Assembly (NCBI GenBank): GCA_943914405.1
Contig: CALUBX010000198.1
Location: forward strand, 1-8,980
Direction: 5' to 3'
Origin: an uncultured Hyphomicrobiales bacterium
GTDB taxonomy: Bacteria > Pseudomonadota > Alphaproteobacteria > Rhizobiales > Rhizobiaceae
DNA: 8,980 nt
Made by a program: the position numbers and the translations under genes. Below, piece after piece: positions 1-6,528 of this stretch. Within the stretch, counting starts at the first letter, position 1; each line of letters begins with the position of its first letter. The notes beneath the pieces were generated by a model. That model had not been told where the DNA came from. It did not search any database and saw nothing but the letters and a program-made list of their open reading frames with translations.

Positions 1-1
1 A

Positions 2-331
2 CCCACCACCGTTCAGCACGGCGATAACTTCTTCCTCATTGCCCCTAAATCCTCAGGCTCGGACCTCTATCCGCAAGCGGTGATGGGGTATGACCTGAAG
101 GAAGGGTCGCAGATGCGCGCGACAATAAACGGTGAGGTTTTCCTCCTGACAGCCAGAGGGAATGGCGGCTGGACGGCTGAGGAGAGCGGAGATGCAGCCC
201 TGATCTCGGCGCTGAAGTCGGGCAGTTCCATGATGCTTGAGGCGGTTTCGGCGCGGGGCACGCAGACCCGCTACACCTTCTCTCTTTCGGGAGTCACGGC
301 CGCACTTGCCGAGGCCAGCCGCTGCCGCTGA
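2..331 (+). CDS. IalB-family (invasion-associated locus B) protein, C-terminal part, 5' end outside window
   Basis: The frame is open from the left edge (first complete codon at 2) to TGA at 329-331, giving 109 visible residues with no start needed inside the window. The text fits the C-terminal half of the IalB family. It begins with a beta-strand stretch FFLIAPKSSGSDLYPQ, followed by a VMGYDLKEGS segment, an INGEVFLLTARG strand pair, a WTAEESGDAALISALKSG helix and the typical SARGTQT...YTFSLSGVTAAL ending. IalB proteins of alphaproteobacteria are small (roughly 160-200 residues), exported proteins named after a Bartonella invasion factor. In free-living relatives the role is generally unknown. 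The signal peptide would lie upstream of the window. Internal GTG (80) and ATG (83) codons sit inside the conserved region and are not the start. Existence of the gene is clear; the family assignment is from remembered pattern and is fairly but not completely sure. Confidence 0.72.
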   Translation, partial: PTTVQHGDNFFLIAPKSSGSDLYPQAVMGYDLKEGSQMRATINGEVFLLTARGNGGWTAEESGDAALISALKSGSSMMLEAVSARGTQTRYTFSLSGVTAALAEASRCR

Positions 332-337
332 GGCAGC
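321..337 (+). terminator. Weak hairpin overlapping the stop of the IalB-family gene
   Basis: GCTGCC (321-326) and GGCAGC (332-337) form a 6-bp perfect stem with a 5-nt loop that contains the TGA stop. No T-tract follows, so it is at best a weak or Rho-assisted termination signal. Confidence 0.25.
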
Positions 338-398
338 CGGTACGGTGGACTTAGCTGCCGAGATTCGCCGTGAAATAGAGGTGAGACGCGCGATTGGC

Positions 399-412
399 TT
401 GACGATTGTCAA
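399..412. promoter_or_regulatory. FNR/FixK-type palindrome (anaerobox-like), TTGAC-N4-GTCAA
   Basis: TTGACGATTGTCAA is a perfect 5-bp inverted repeat with a 4-nt spacer, 62 bp before the hybrid-kinase start in an otherwise gene-free stretch (332-474). It matches the TTGA-N6-TCAA frame known for FNR/FixK/FnrN regulators of the CRP superfamily, whose commonest form is TTGAT-N4-ATCAA. A second copy of nearly the same sequence lies before the universal stress protein gene (7600-7613). Its left arm could also serve as a -35 element (TTGACG) with a poor -10 (CTAAGC, 422-427) at 17-bp spacing. In that case a bound regulator would repress rather than activate. The motif is seen directly; the regulator is inferred. 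Confidence 0.5.
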
Positions 413-466
413 AACGATGGCCTAAGCCGGAAAGGCTTGCTACGAAGGCTAATCCCTGTCGCCGCT

Positions 467-471
467 GAAGG
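467..471 (+). promoter_or_regulatory. Ribosome binding site of the hybrid kinase
   Basis: GAAGG at 467-471 lies 3 nt before the ATG at 475 and 6 nt before the adjacent in-frame ATG at 478. The spacing favours the second ATG as the main start, which would shorten the product by one residue. Confidence 0.5.
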
Positions 472-474
472 CCT

Positions 475-3400
475 ATGATGACCGACTCGATTGCCGAGAC
501 CGCCTTCCTTTCCCACAGTGGTGAGATGGCCTATCTCATCGCAGGTTATGATTGGGGGAGGACCTCCCTGGGGCCGATCGCCCAATGGCCGCAAAGCCTG
601 AAGACGACGATCTCGCTCATCTTGCAATCGCCAGTGCCGATTGTCACGTTGTGGAACGAAGACGGCGTCATGATCTACAACGACGCCTATTCCGCATTTG
701 CGGGGGCGCGTCATCCGCAGCTTCTCGGCTCCAAGGTTCGGGAGGGTTGGCCGGAAGTGGCGGAGTTCAACGACCATGTCATGAAGGTGGGCCTGTCCGG
801 TGGAACGCTTGCTTATGTAGACCAGGAGCTGACCCTGTATCGATCCGGCAAGCCGGAACAGGTCTGGATGAACCTCGATTACTCCCCCGTATATGAAGAG
901 AGTGGCCGGCCGTTTGGCGTGATGGCGATTGTGGTGGAAACCACGGCGAAAGTGCGTGTTGAGCGGCGTTTGGTGAACGAGCGTGGCCGTCTGAAAGCCA
1001 TGTTCGAGCAGGCACCCGGCTTCATGGCGATGGTCAGCGGCGAAGACCATATCTTCGAGATGGCGAACAGGGCGTTCATGCGGCTGATCGGCCACCGGGA
1101 CCTCAACGGACGGGCGCTTCGCGAGGCACTTCCCGAAATGGTCGCGCAGGGCGTTCCTGACATCTTGGATGAAGTCCACAGAAGCGGCCTTCCTTATGTC
1201 GCAAAGTCTGCAAGGCTGACATTTCTGCGCCGAACCAACGCGTCCGCCGAAGAGCGTTTGCTGGACCTTGTCTGCCAGCCGGTGTTCGACGAAACCGGCA
1301 AGGTCAGTGGAATATTCATCCAGGGGCATGACGTCACAGATCAGAAGCGGGCGGAACTGGCGCTGCGCAAGGAGACCCGGCATCTGGAGGTCCTGAACCG
1401 GCTTGGGGCGCAGCTCTCTGCCGAATTGGATCTCGAGCGTGTGGTGCAGATGACCACGGATGCCGGCGTCGAACTGACCGGAGCGCAGTTCGGCGCCTTC
1501 TTCTACAATGTGCGGGATGAGAAAGGGGAGAGCTACTTGCTCTATTCCCTGTCCGGTGCTCCCCGCGCGGCCTTTGATGGCTTTCCCATGCCGCGCAACA
1601 CAAAGATATTTGCTCCGACATTTGGCGGGGAGGGCGTCATTCGTTCGGACGACATCGTCCTCGATCCGCGTTACGGCAAGAGCGACACCTATCACGGCAT
1701 GCCGAAAGGTCACCTGCCGGTGCGCAGCTACCTTGCCGTTCCGGTCGTGTCCCGGTCTGGCGAGGTCATCGGCGGCCTGTTTTTCGGCCATGCTTTGACC
1801 GGTCAGTTTCGCGAGGAGCATGAGCGTCTGGTCGTGGGCGCCGCCGGGCAGGTTGCGATCGCGATCGATAATGCGCGCCTCTTCCGCTCCGCGGAGGCCG
1901 AGCTGGCAGAGCGTCGGCGGGCGGAGGCAGCCCTCCAGGAACTCAATGCCGGGCTCGAGCAGAAAGTTGCGGCGGAGATCGCCGAGCGTCTGAAGGAGGA
2001 GGAAGCCTTGCGCCAGAGCCAGAAGATGGAGGCCCTCGGCCAGCTCACAGGTGGGGTGGCCCACGACTTCAACAATCTGCTCCAGGTCATATCAGGGAAC
2101 CTGCAGCTACTTGCCAAGGACGTGTCCGGAAATGTGCGCGCCGCGCGCCGTGTCGACAATGCCCTTGCCGGCGTGCAGCGTGGCTCGAAATTGGCAAGCC
2201 AGCTTCTGGCATTCGGGAGACGGCAGCCGCTGGAACCGAAGGTCATCAACATCGGCCGCTTCCTGGTGGCGATGGAGGAACTGCTGCGGCGGACGCTGAG
2301 CGACAATATCGAGATCGAGACGATCAGGTCGGGCGGCTTGTGGAACATCCTCGTCGATCCCACTCAAATGGAAAACGCCCTGCTCAATCTTGCGATCAAT
2401 GCTCGTGACGCCATGGCAGACGGAGGCAGGCTGACGATCGAAGCGGGGAACGCCTTTCTCGACGATACTTACGCCCGCCAACATGCCGACGTTTCACCCG
2501 GTCAGTATGTCATGCTGGCGGTTACGGATACCGGGTCCGGGATGTCTGCCGACATCATGGAGCAGGTCTTCGAGCCCTTCTTTTCCACCAAGCCGGTGGG
2601 CAAGGGGACGGGGCTTGGTCTTTCGATGGTCTATGGTTTCGTCAAGCAGTCGGGCGGTCACATCAAGATCTACAGCGAGCCCGGGCAGGGTACGACGGTG
2701 AAGCTCTATTTCCCGCGCGTTCACCGGAGCGAGGATCTGGTCGCGGAGGCGGATTTCGGTCCGGTTATCGGTGGTTCTGAAACCATCCTGGTGGCAGAAG
2801 ACGACGAGCAGGTGAGGGCAACCGTTGTCGAGATGCTGGGCGATCTCGGCTACGCCGTCTTGAAGGCGAAGGACGCCGCGGGTGCTCTGAGCGTCATCGA
2901 AAGCGGCATCGCGGTCGACCTGCTCTTCACGGACGTGGTCATGCCTGGCCCGCTGAAGAGCACGGAACTTGCCCGCCATGCGCGCGAGCGACTTCCGGAT
3001 CTGGCTGTGCTTTTCACCTCAGGCTATACGGAAAATTCGATCGTGCACGGCGGCCGGCTGGATCCCGGCGTGGAACTCTTGTCCAAGCCATATACGCGCG
3101 AAGCGTTGGCGCGAAAGGTGCGCCAGGTGATCAGCAACCAGCAGCAGCGTGCCCGCGTAAAGGCGACCTTGTTGCCGAAGCCGGCGCAGGCGCCAGTAGA
3201 GGAGAGAGCGGGTCCGTTCTGTCGTGTGCTTCTGGTTGAAGATGACTTCCTGGTGCGGATGAGCACGGCCGACCTGCTTGTTGAGCAGGGCCATCAGGTT
3301 GCTGAGGCAGCTGGCTCCGAGGACGCCGTAACCCTGCTTCAGGCGCAGGGTTTCGATGTGCTGATCGCCGATCTCAGTTCGCCGTCGGTCGATGGCCGCA

Positions 3401-3579
3401 CAATCGCGCGGCAGGCGCGAGCGCTCTATCCGCGGATCGGGATCATATTCGCCGGTGGCGACGAAGAGCTTTCCACGGATGACGGTGGCATGGAGCATGC
3501 CGTCCGTCTCAAGAAGCCGTTCGGAGGCGAGCAAATGGTGCAGGCACTTTTGCAGGTCGTGGCTGTTTCTGGAAGGTAA
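475..3579 (+). CDS. Soluble hybrid histidine kinase PAS-PAS-GAF-HisKA-HATPase-REC-REC
   Basis: This is a 1034-residue cytoplasmic sensor kinase with no membrane segment. The order is PAS (about 35-160, preceded by a TSLGPIAQWPQSL lead-in typical of this family), PAS (166-292), GAF (303-470), a charged coiled coil (471-520) and a HisKA dimerisation domain. The H-box GGVAHDFNN carries the predicted phospho-His H530. The HATPase has N-box N642 (NLAINARDAM), G1 DTGSGM (685-690), F-box FEPFFSTK and G2 GTGLGL (711-716). The H-box and following receiver resemble CckA-like kinases. REC1 (about 769-888) has D776/D777, acceptor D820, T848/S849 and K871. REC2 (about 916-1034) has D923/D924, acceptor D966 and K1014, but A993 replaces the usual Thr/Ser. 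No HPt domain or separate response regulator is visible, so phosphate must leave via a partner elsewhere. The GAF lacks an obvious bilin-binding Cys motif, so the signal is unknown. An FNR/FixK-type palindrome upstream suggests oxygen-linked control. The kinase call is very secure; its pathway is not known. Confidence 0.95.
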   Translation: MMTDSIAETAFLSHSGEMAYLIAGYDWGRTSLGPIAQWPQSLKTTISLILQSPVPIVTLWNEDGVMIYNDAYSAFAGARHPQLLGSKVREGWPEVAEFNDHVMKVGLSGGTLAYVDQELTLYRSGKPEQVWMNLDYSPVYEESGRPFGVMAIVVETTAKVRVERRLVNERGRLKAMFEQAPGFMAMVSGEDHIFEMANRAFMRLIGHRDLNGRALREALPEMVAQGVPDILDEVHRSGLPYVAKSARLTFLRRTNASAEERLLDLVCQPVFDETGKVSGIFIQGHDVTDQKRAELALRKETRHLEVLNRLGAQLSAELDLERVVQMTTDAGVELTGAQFGAFFYNVRDEKGESYLLYSLSGAPRAAFDGFPMPRNTKIFAPTFGGEGVIRSDDIVLDPRYGKSDTYHGMPKGHLPVRSYLAVPVVSRSGEVIGGLFFGHALTGQFREEHERLVVGAAGQVAIAIDNARLFRSAEAELAERRRAEAALQELNAGLEQKVAAEIAERLKEEEALRQSQKMEALGQLTGGVAHDFNNLLQVISGNLQLLAKDVSGNVRAARRVDNALAGVQRGSKLASQLLAFGRRQPLEPKVINIGRFLVAMEELLRRTLSDNIEIETIRSGGLWNILVDPTQMENALLNLAINARDAMADGGRLTIEAGNAFLDDTYARQHADVSPGQYVMLAVTDTGSGMSADIMEQVFEPFFSTKPVGKGTGLGLSMVYGFVKQSGGHIKIYSEPGQGTTVKLYFPRVHRSEDLVAEADFGPVIGGSETILVAEDDEQVRATVVEMLGDLGYAVLKAKDAAGALSVIESGIAVDLLFTDVVMPGPLKSTELARHARERLPDLAVLFTSGYTENSIVHGGRLDPGVELLSKPYTREALARKVRQVISNQQQRARVKATLLPKPAQAPVEERAGPFCRVLLVEDDFLVRMSTADLLVEQGHQVAEAAGSEDAVTLLQAQGFDVLIADLSSPSVDGRTIARQARALYPRIGIIFAGGDEELSTDDGGMEHAVRLKKPFGGEQMVQALLQVVAVSGR

Positions 3580-3607
3580 AGCGGCCGGGGGCGGCGACCG
3601 CTTTACC
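3575..3607. terminator. Hairpin between convergent genes (probable bidirectional terminator)
   Basis: GGTAAAGCGG (3575-3584) and CCGCTTTACC (3598-3607) form a perfect 10-bp stem with a 13-nt GC-rich loop. The left arm contains the TAA stop of the hybrid kinase, and the right arm ends 2 bp before the stop of the opposing hydroxylase gene. There is no T-run on either side, so it is not a canonical intrinsic terminator. Its position between convergent genes still makes a two-way termination or 3'-end-protection role likely. Confidence 0.65.
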
Positions 3608-3609
3608 GG

Positions 3610-4599
3610 CTATTCCGGCTTGGCCGAGAGCACCAGCGGGGTCGCCGCATCCGCGACGGGATCCGATGCTGGCAAGGCAGCCTTGGCGTGAGGGTTGCGA
3701 CCGATGATCTGCCGGTAGCCTTTCCGCGAAAAGGGCTGTACCAGCTGCCCCCAGAATCCCTTCGCCACCTTTCCGGTAATGCCGATATCGGTGGAGGAGG
3801 GGCGGGGCGGGTTGTAGTAGGTGCCGAAGATCTGGTCCCAAATCACGAGATTTTCGCCGTAATTGGTGTTCCCTTCCGCGAGCAGTCGGGAATGATGCCA
3901 ACGATGCAGACGCGGCGTGCTGAGGATCCAATCAAGCGGCCCGGTCCGGACATCAACATTGCAATGGGTCAGCAGGCCGATAAAGGCCGTCACAGCACTG
4001 ATCCAGAGGAAGACCGGCAGGGGCGCGCCGATCAAGTAGAGCGGGATCTGGCTGAGAGCGATCTTGATCACCGAATCCATGATGTGGAAACGGCCCGTAT
4101 TGATGACCCAGAGCCGCTCGACGCTGTGGTGAAGTGCGTGGAACCGCCATAGCGACAGCTTCTCATGCGCCAGACGGTGAGCCATGTAGAGACCGAACTC
4201 GGCGATGACGAGGCCCAGGACCACCTGCAGGAAGAGCGGCCACTGATGCGGCCAGATCGGCAGGGGGGCTTCGAAGTGAGGTTGGGCAAGGCTTGCCACG
4301 GCCATCGGCGCCGAACTTCCAATGGCCGCTGCGATCTGCACGCCGCCCTTGTTGAGCAGCGTATGTGCAATGTCGTTGAAGGTCTCCCCATCGCGCTTGA
4401 GCCAGCTCGTCTCATAGGGCATCAGCCGCTCGAACAGCGCGATCACCGCCACGATCGAGAGATAGACGACGTTGAACCAGAGGAGCGGCGCAGAAGATTG
4501 AAAGGCGAAGTGGGCGCCCAGAAGGCCGGCACAGAATACGCAGGGCCAAATCAGCCGGGACAGGAGAGAGTAGGACAGCGAGTGGCTGAGAGTCGTCAT
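3610..4599 (-). CDS. Membrane di-iron hydroxylase, sterol desaturase / fatty acid hydroxylase superfamily
   Basis: This 329-residue integral-membrane protein carries the histidine clusters of the superfamily: H141-RLA-H145 (HX3H), H154-AL-HH158, H172, H212 and H232-RW-HH236 (HX2HH). These residues hold the two irons that activate O2 to hydroxylate or desaturate a lipid at the inner membrane. Hydrophobic stretches lie near 15-33, 39-57, 87-104, 121-140 and 176-212. The catalytic domain covers about 126-265. It is followed by a polar tail of about 65 residues ending in an Ala/Pro-rich segment. The ATG at 4597-4599 has a weak CAGGCAG ribosome site upstream. Substrate cannot be read from sequence. 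Rhizobial members include OlsE, which hydroxylates the ornithine headgroup of ornithine lipids, and a role in membrane-lipid remodelling would fit the stress-related surroundings. Other members act on sterols, hopanoids, carotenoids or ether lipids. It is divergent from the HWE kinase (190-bp shared region) and convergent with the hybrid kinase. Confidence 0.9.
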   Translation of the reverse strand: MTTLSHSLSYSLLSRLIWPCVFCAGLLGAHFAFQSSAPLLWFNVVYLSIVAVIALFERLMPYETSWLKRDGETFNDIAHTLLNKGGVQIAAAIGSSAPMAVASLAQPHFEAPLPIWPHQWPLFLQVVLGLVIAEFGLYMAHRLAHEKLSLWRFHALHHSVERLWVINTGRFHIMDSVIKIALSQIPLYLIGAPLPVFLWISAVTAFIGLLTHCNVDVRTGPLDWILSTPRLHRWHHSRLLAEGNTNYGENLVIWDQIFGTYYNPPRPSSTDIGITGKVAKGFWGQLVQPFSRKGYRQIIGRNPHAKAALPASDPVADAATPLVLSAKPE

Positions 4600-4640
4600 A
4601 AAAAACTGCCTGGAATGTTGGACATGCGGTTCAGCGAAAA

Positions 4641-4676
4641 CAGGCGCCGACTGGGGCGGAGAGTGCCCATCGCCTG
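4641..4676. repeat. Nested inverted repeats in the divergent promoter region
   Basis: CAGGCG (4641-4646) pairs with CGCCTG (4671-4676), and inside it GGGC (4654-4657) pairs with GCCC (4665-4668). They lie in the 190-bp region (4600-4789) between the divergent hydroxylase and HWE kinase genes. Two shorter dyads follow: TCAC-N4-GTGA at 4711-4722 and GACG-N4-CGTC at 4747-4758. I could not place a convincing -35/-10 pair here. They may be operators or leader hairpins, or chance in GC-rich DNA. Confidence 0.25.
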
Positions 4677-4789
4677 AGCCAGCGTCAAGAGCACCCGATA
4701 GGCACCCTAGTCACGCCGGTGAGCCGACGCATCCTTCAATAGCCATGACGTGACCGTCGTGCTACCCATCAAAGCGAGAGTCGTTCCAG

Positions 4790-6448
4790 ATGCGTGGGGA
4801 CTGGATGAGGCTGAAGCTCGTAGCGGTTGCGGTCGCTGCTCTTGCGCCGGTTGTGGGGATGCTTGCCGTCAGCGAGCTGGCGATGCGTCAGCAGCGCAGC
4901 GAAGAGGTGCGCGCGGCCGCGGCCCAGGCGGCACGGCTGGCGTCGTCGGAGGTGGAGCGTATCGTAGAAGGGCTGCACAGCCTGCTGATCGCCGTATCGG
5001 CCATTCCCTCGGTTCAGCAGCTCGATGGCCCGGCCTGCAGCGAGGCGTTGAAATCTGTCGCGATCAACGTCGTCAACATCCGCACCATCTTCGTTCTCAG
5101 TCCCGAAGGCAAGGTGGTCTGCGGAACGCTCGATAATCAGACGGACATCGGGCTCGCTGACCGAGAGTACTTCAAAGACGCCTTGGAGAGCGGCGGCTTC
5201 GTGGTGGGCACCTATACCAAAAGCCGCCTCACAGAGAACCCCGTTCTTCCCCTTGCCATGCCGGTCGTCCGCGATGGCAGGACAGTTGGAGTTTTGGTCA
5301 CCGGCATTCTTCTGGACTGGCTGCAGGAGAAGATCACTGAACGTGATGTCGCCAGCGGCAATGCGATCACCATTGCGGACGGAAAGGGAACCATCATTGC
5401 GCGTGTGCCCTATCCGGAAAAATTTGTCGGCACGGCCATTCCGGAAGCTTTTCAGCGTCTGATCCACGCCGCCGAGCCTGGCATCATGGAAGTGCGCAGC
5501 CAGGACGGTACGGATCGCGTCCTGGGTTACCGTCCGATCAAGCTGCCTCGCGAGCCTCTCTATGTCAGTGCGGGATTCTCGAAAACGGAGGCTTTCTCGG
5601 CGATCAATCGTGCCACTCTCGTTGCCACCCTGGCCATTATCGGTGGTGCCCTTCTGGCTTTTCTGGCCGCCATCCTGATCGGCAATCGCTTCATCCTCAT
5701 TCCGGTGTCCCGCATCGCTGACGTTATGGAGCGTTGGCGTGCCGGCGATACGCAGGCCCGCACCGGCATGCAGGGCGGCAAAGATGAAGTGGCCGCCATT
5801 GGCGGGACGCTGGACCGGCTCTTGGATGAACTGGATTGTCGCAGACGAAGAAACGAGCAGGCGGAGGAAGAAAGGTCGCTGTTGGCGCGGGAACTTGCCC
5901 ATCGGGTCAAGAACAGCTTTTCGCTGGTGCAGGCGATCGCACGTCAGACCTTCCGGCGCAGCGATCCGCAGGGCTACGACGTCTTCTCGCATCGGCTGGA
6001 AACGTTGGCCGGAGCCTTCGACATGCTGCTCAATCGGGACATGCAGGCAGCTCCGATCATGGAAGCCATCACGAAGGCGCTGCAGGCGCATGGCGGTGGC
6101 GAGGCAAGGCGCTTTGATCTGGAAGGGCCTGATGTCCTCCTGCGGGGCGACCTGGTCCTGGCGCTTTCGCTCGTCATTCACGAACTGTCCACCAATGCGG
6201 CCAAATACGGTGCGCTCAGTGTCGATACGGGTCGCGTGAGCGTCTCGTGGACGATCTCCGACAGCCGCGTATCCATCACATGGCGCGAAAGCGGGGGACC
6301 CTGCGTCTCGGAGCCTGAAGGCAAGGGCTTCGGTTCGGTGCTTATCGAGCGGGCCTTTCCTGGTGCGGCGGCAGCCCGGTCCCGGTTCGATTTCCGAAGC
6401 GAGGGCCTGGTCTTCGAACTTTCATTCGACGTCGCCGAAGCGGTTTAA
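4790..6448 (+). CDS. Membrane-bound HWE-family sensor histidine kinase with Cache-type periplasmic domain and HAMP
   Basis: This 552-residue protein has TM1 at about 7-28, a periplasmic sensor at about 30-270, TM2 at about 276-298, HAMP at about 299-350, a charged linker and a kinase core. The sensor has a Cache-like YFKDALESGGFVVG segment and a PVVRDGRTVGVLVTGILLDW strand pair. The core is of the HWE type: phospho-His H371 in ELAHRVKNSFSLVQAIARQT, N469 in HELSTNAAKYGALS, the defining WxE motif W498-R-E500 before SGGP, and a GKGFGS box (511-516). HWE kinases occur mainly in alphaproteobacteria and often feed the PhyR/EcfG general stress response or single-domain receivers. No such partner is in this window. 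Cache domains bind small ligands such as organic or amino acids, but the ligand is not predictable here. An alternative start is ATG 4805, with GGGGA 4 nt upstream; ATG 4790 has GCGAGAG about 9 nt upstream. Either start leaves TM1 intact. Confidence 0.93.
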   Translation: MRGDWMRLKLVAVAVAALAPVVGMLAVSELAMRQQRSEEVRAAAAQAARLASSEVERIVEGLHSLLIAVSAIPSVQQLDGPACSEALKSVAINVVNIRTIFVLSPEGKVVCGTLDNQTDIGLADREYFKDALESGGFVVGTYTKSRLTENPVLPLAMPVVRDGRTVGVLVTGILLDWLQEKITERDVASGNAITIADGKGTIIARVPYPEKFVGTAIPEAFQRLIHAAEPGIMEVRSQDGTDRVLGYRPIKLPREPLYVSAGFSKTEAFSAINRATLVATLAIIGGALLAFLAAILIGNRFILIPVSRIADVMERWRAGDTQARTGMQGGKDEVAAIGGTLDRLLDELDCRRRRNEQAEEERSLLARELAHRVKNSFSLVQAIARQTFRRSDPQGYDVFSHRLETLAGAFDMLLNRDMQAAPIMEAITKALQAHGGGEARRFDLEGPDVLLRGDLVLALSLVIHELSTNAAKYGALSVDTGRVSVSWTISDSRVSITWRESGGPCVSEPEGKGFGSVLIERAFPGAAAARSRFDFRSEGLVFELSFDVAEAV

Positions 6449-6490
6449 GCCGGCAGAGACGGGAAGCCCAGTCGATCGCTGCGGGCATGC

Positions 6491-6505
6491 TTAACGTCTG
6501 CTTAA
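6491..6505. promoter_or_regulatory. CtrA-type binding site TTAA-N7-TTAA
   Basis: TTAACGTCTGCTTAA matches the full consensus TTAA-N7-TTAA for CtrA, the cell-cycle response regulator of alphaproteobacteria. It lies 23 bp upstream of the muramidase ATG at 6529, in the 80-bp gap after the HWE kinase. The right half-site TTAAGA (6502-6507) could act as a -35 element with TAGGAT (6525-6530) as -10 at 17-bp spacing, the usual arrangement for a CtrA-activated promoter. That -10 overlaps the ATG, so the exact transcript start is uncertain. Confidence 0.55.
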
Positions 6506-6528
6506 GATTGCCTGTTCACTCTTTTAGG

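Noticed and set aside
303..470. GAF domain of the hybrid kinase as a bilin-binding phytochrome domain
   Set aside because: No conserved chromophore Cys motif and no PHY domain follow it. It fits a general ligand-type GAF. These numbers are residues of the protein encoded at 475-3579.
409..2064. A 551-codon open frame on the minus strand opposite the hybrid kinase
   Set aside because: It lies antisense to clear PAS, GAF and HisKA coding sequence in GC-rich DNA, where such shadows are expected. Its translation is rich in His, Arg and Gln with no recognisable domain.
2494..3534. Further minus-strand frames (2494-2979 and 3019-3534) under the kinase ATPase and receiver domains
   Set aside because: They are complementary to conserved ATPase and receiver motifs, so codon-structure shadowing explains them.
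3688..4677. Plus-strand frames of 154 and 170 codons across the hydroxylase gene
   Set aside because: They are antisense to a protein with all its iron-binding His clusters. Their products are low-complexity, charged and unrecognisable.
4600..4789. EcfG-type general stress promoter (GGAAC-N16/17-CGTT) near the HWE kinase
   Set aside because: A minus-strand GGAAC exists at 4783-4787, but no CGTT lies at the required distance.
4769..6181. A 470-codon open frame on the minus strand opposite the HWE kinase
   Set aside because: The sense strand encodes an intact, motif-complete kinase, and the antisense product has shadow-like composition and no family features.
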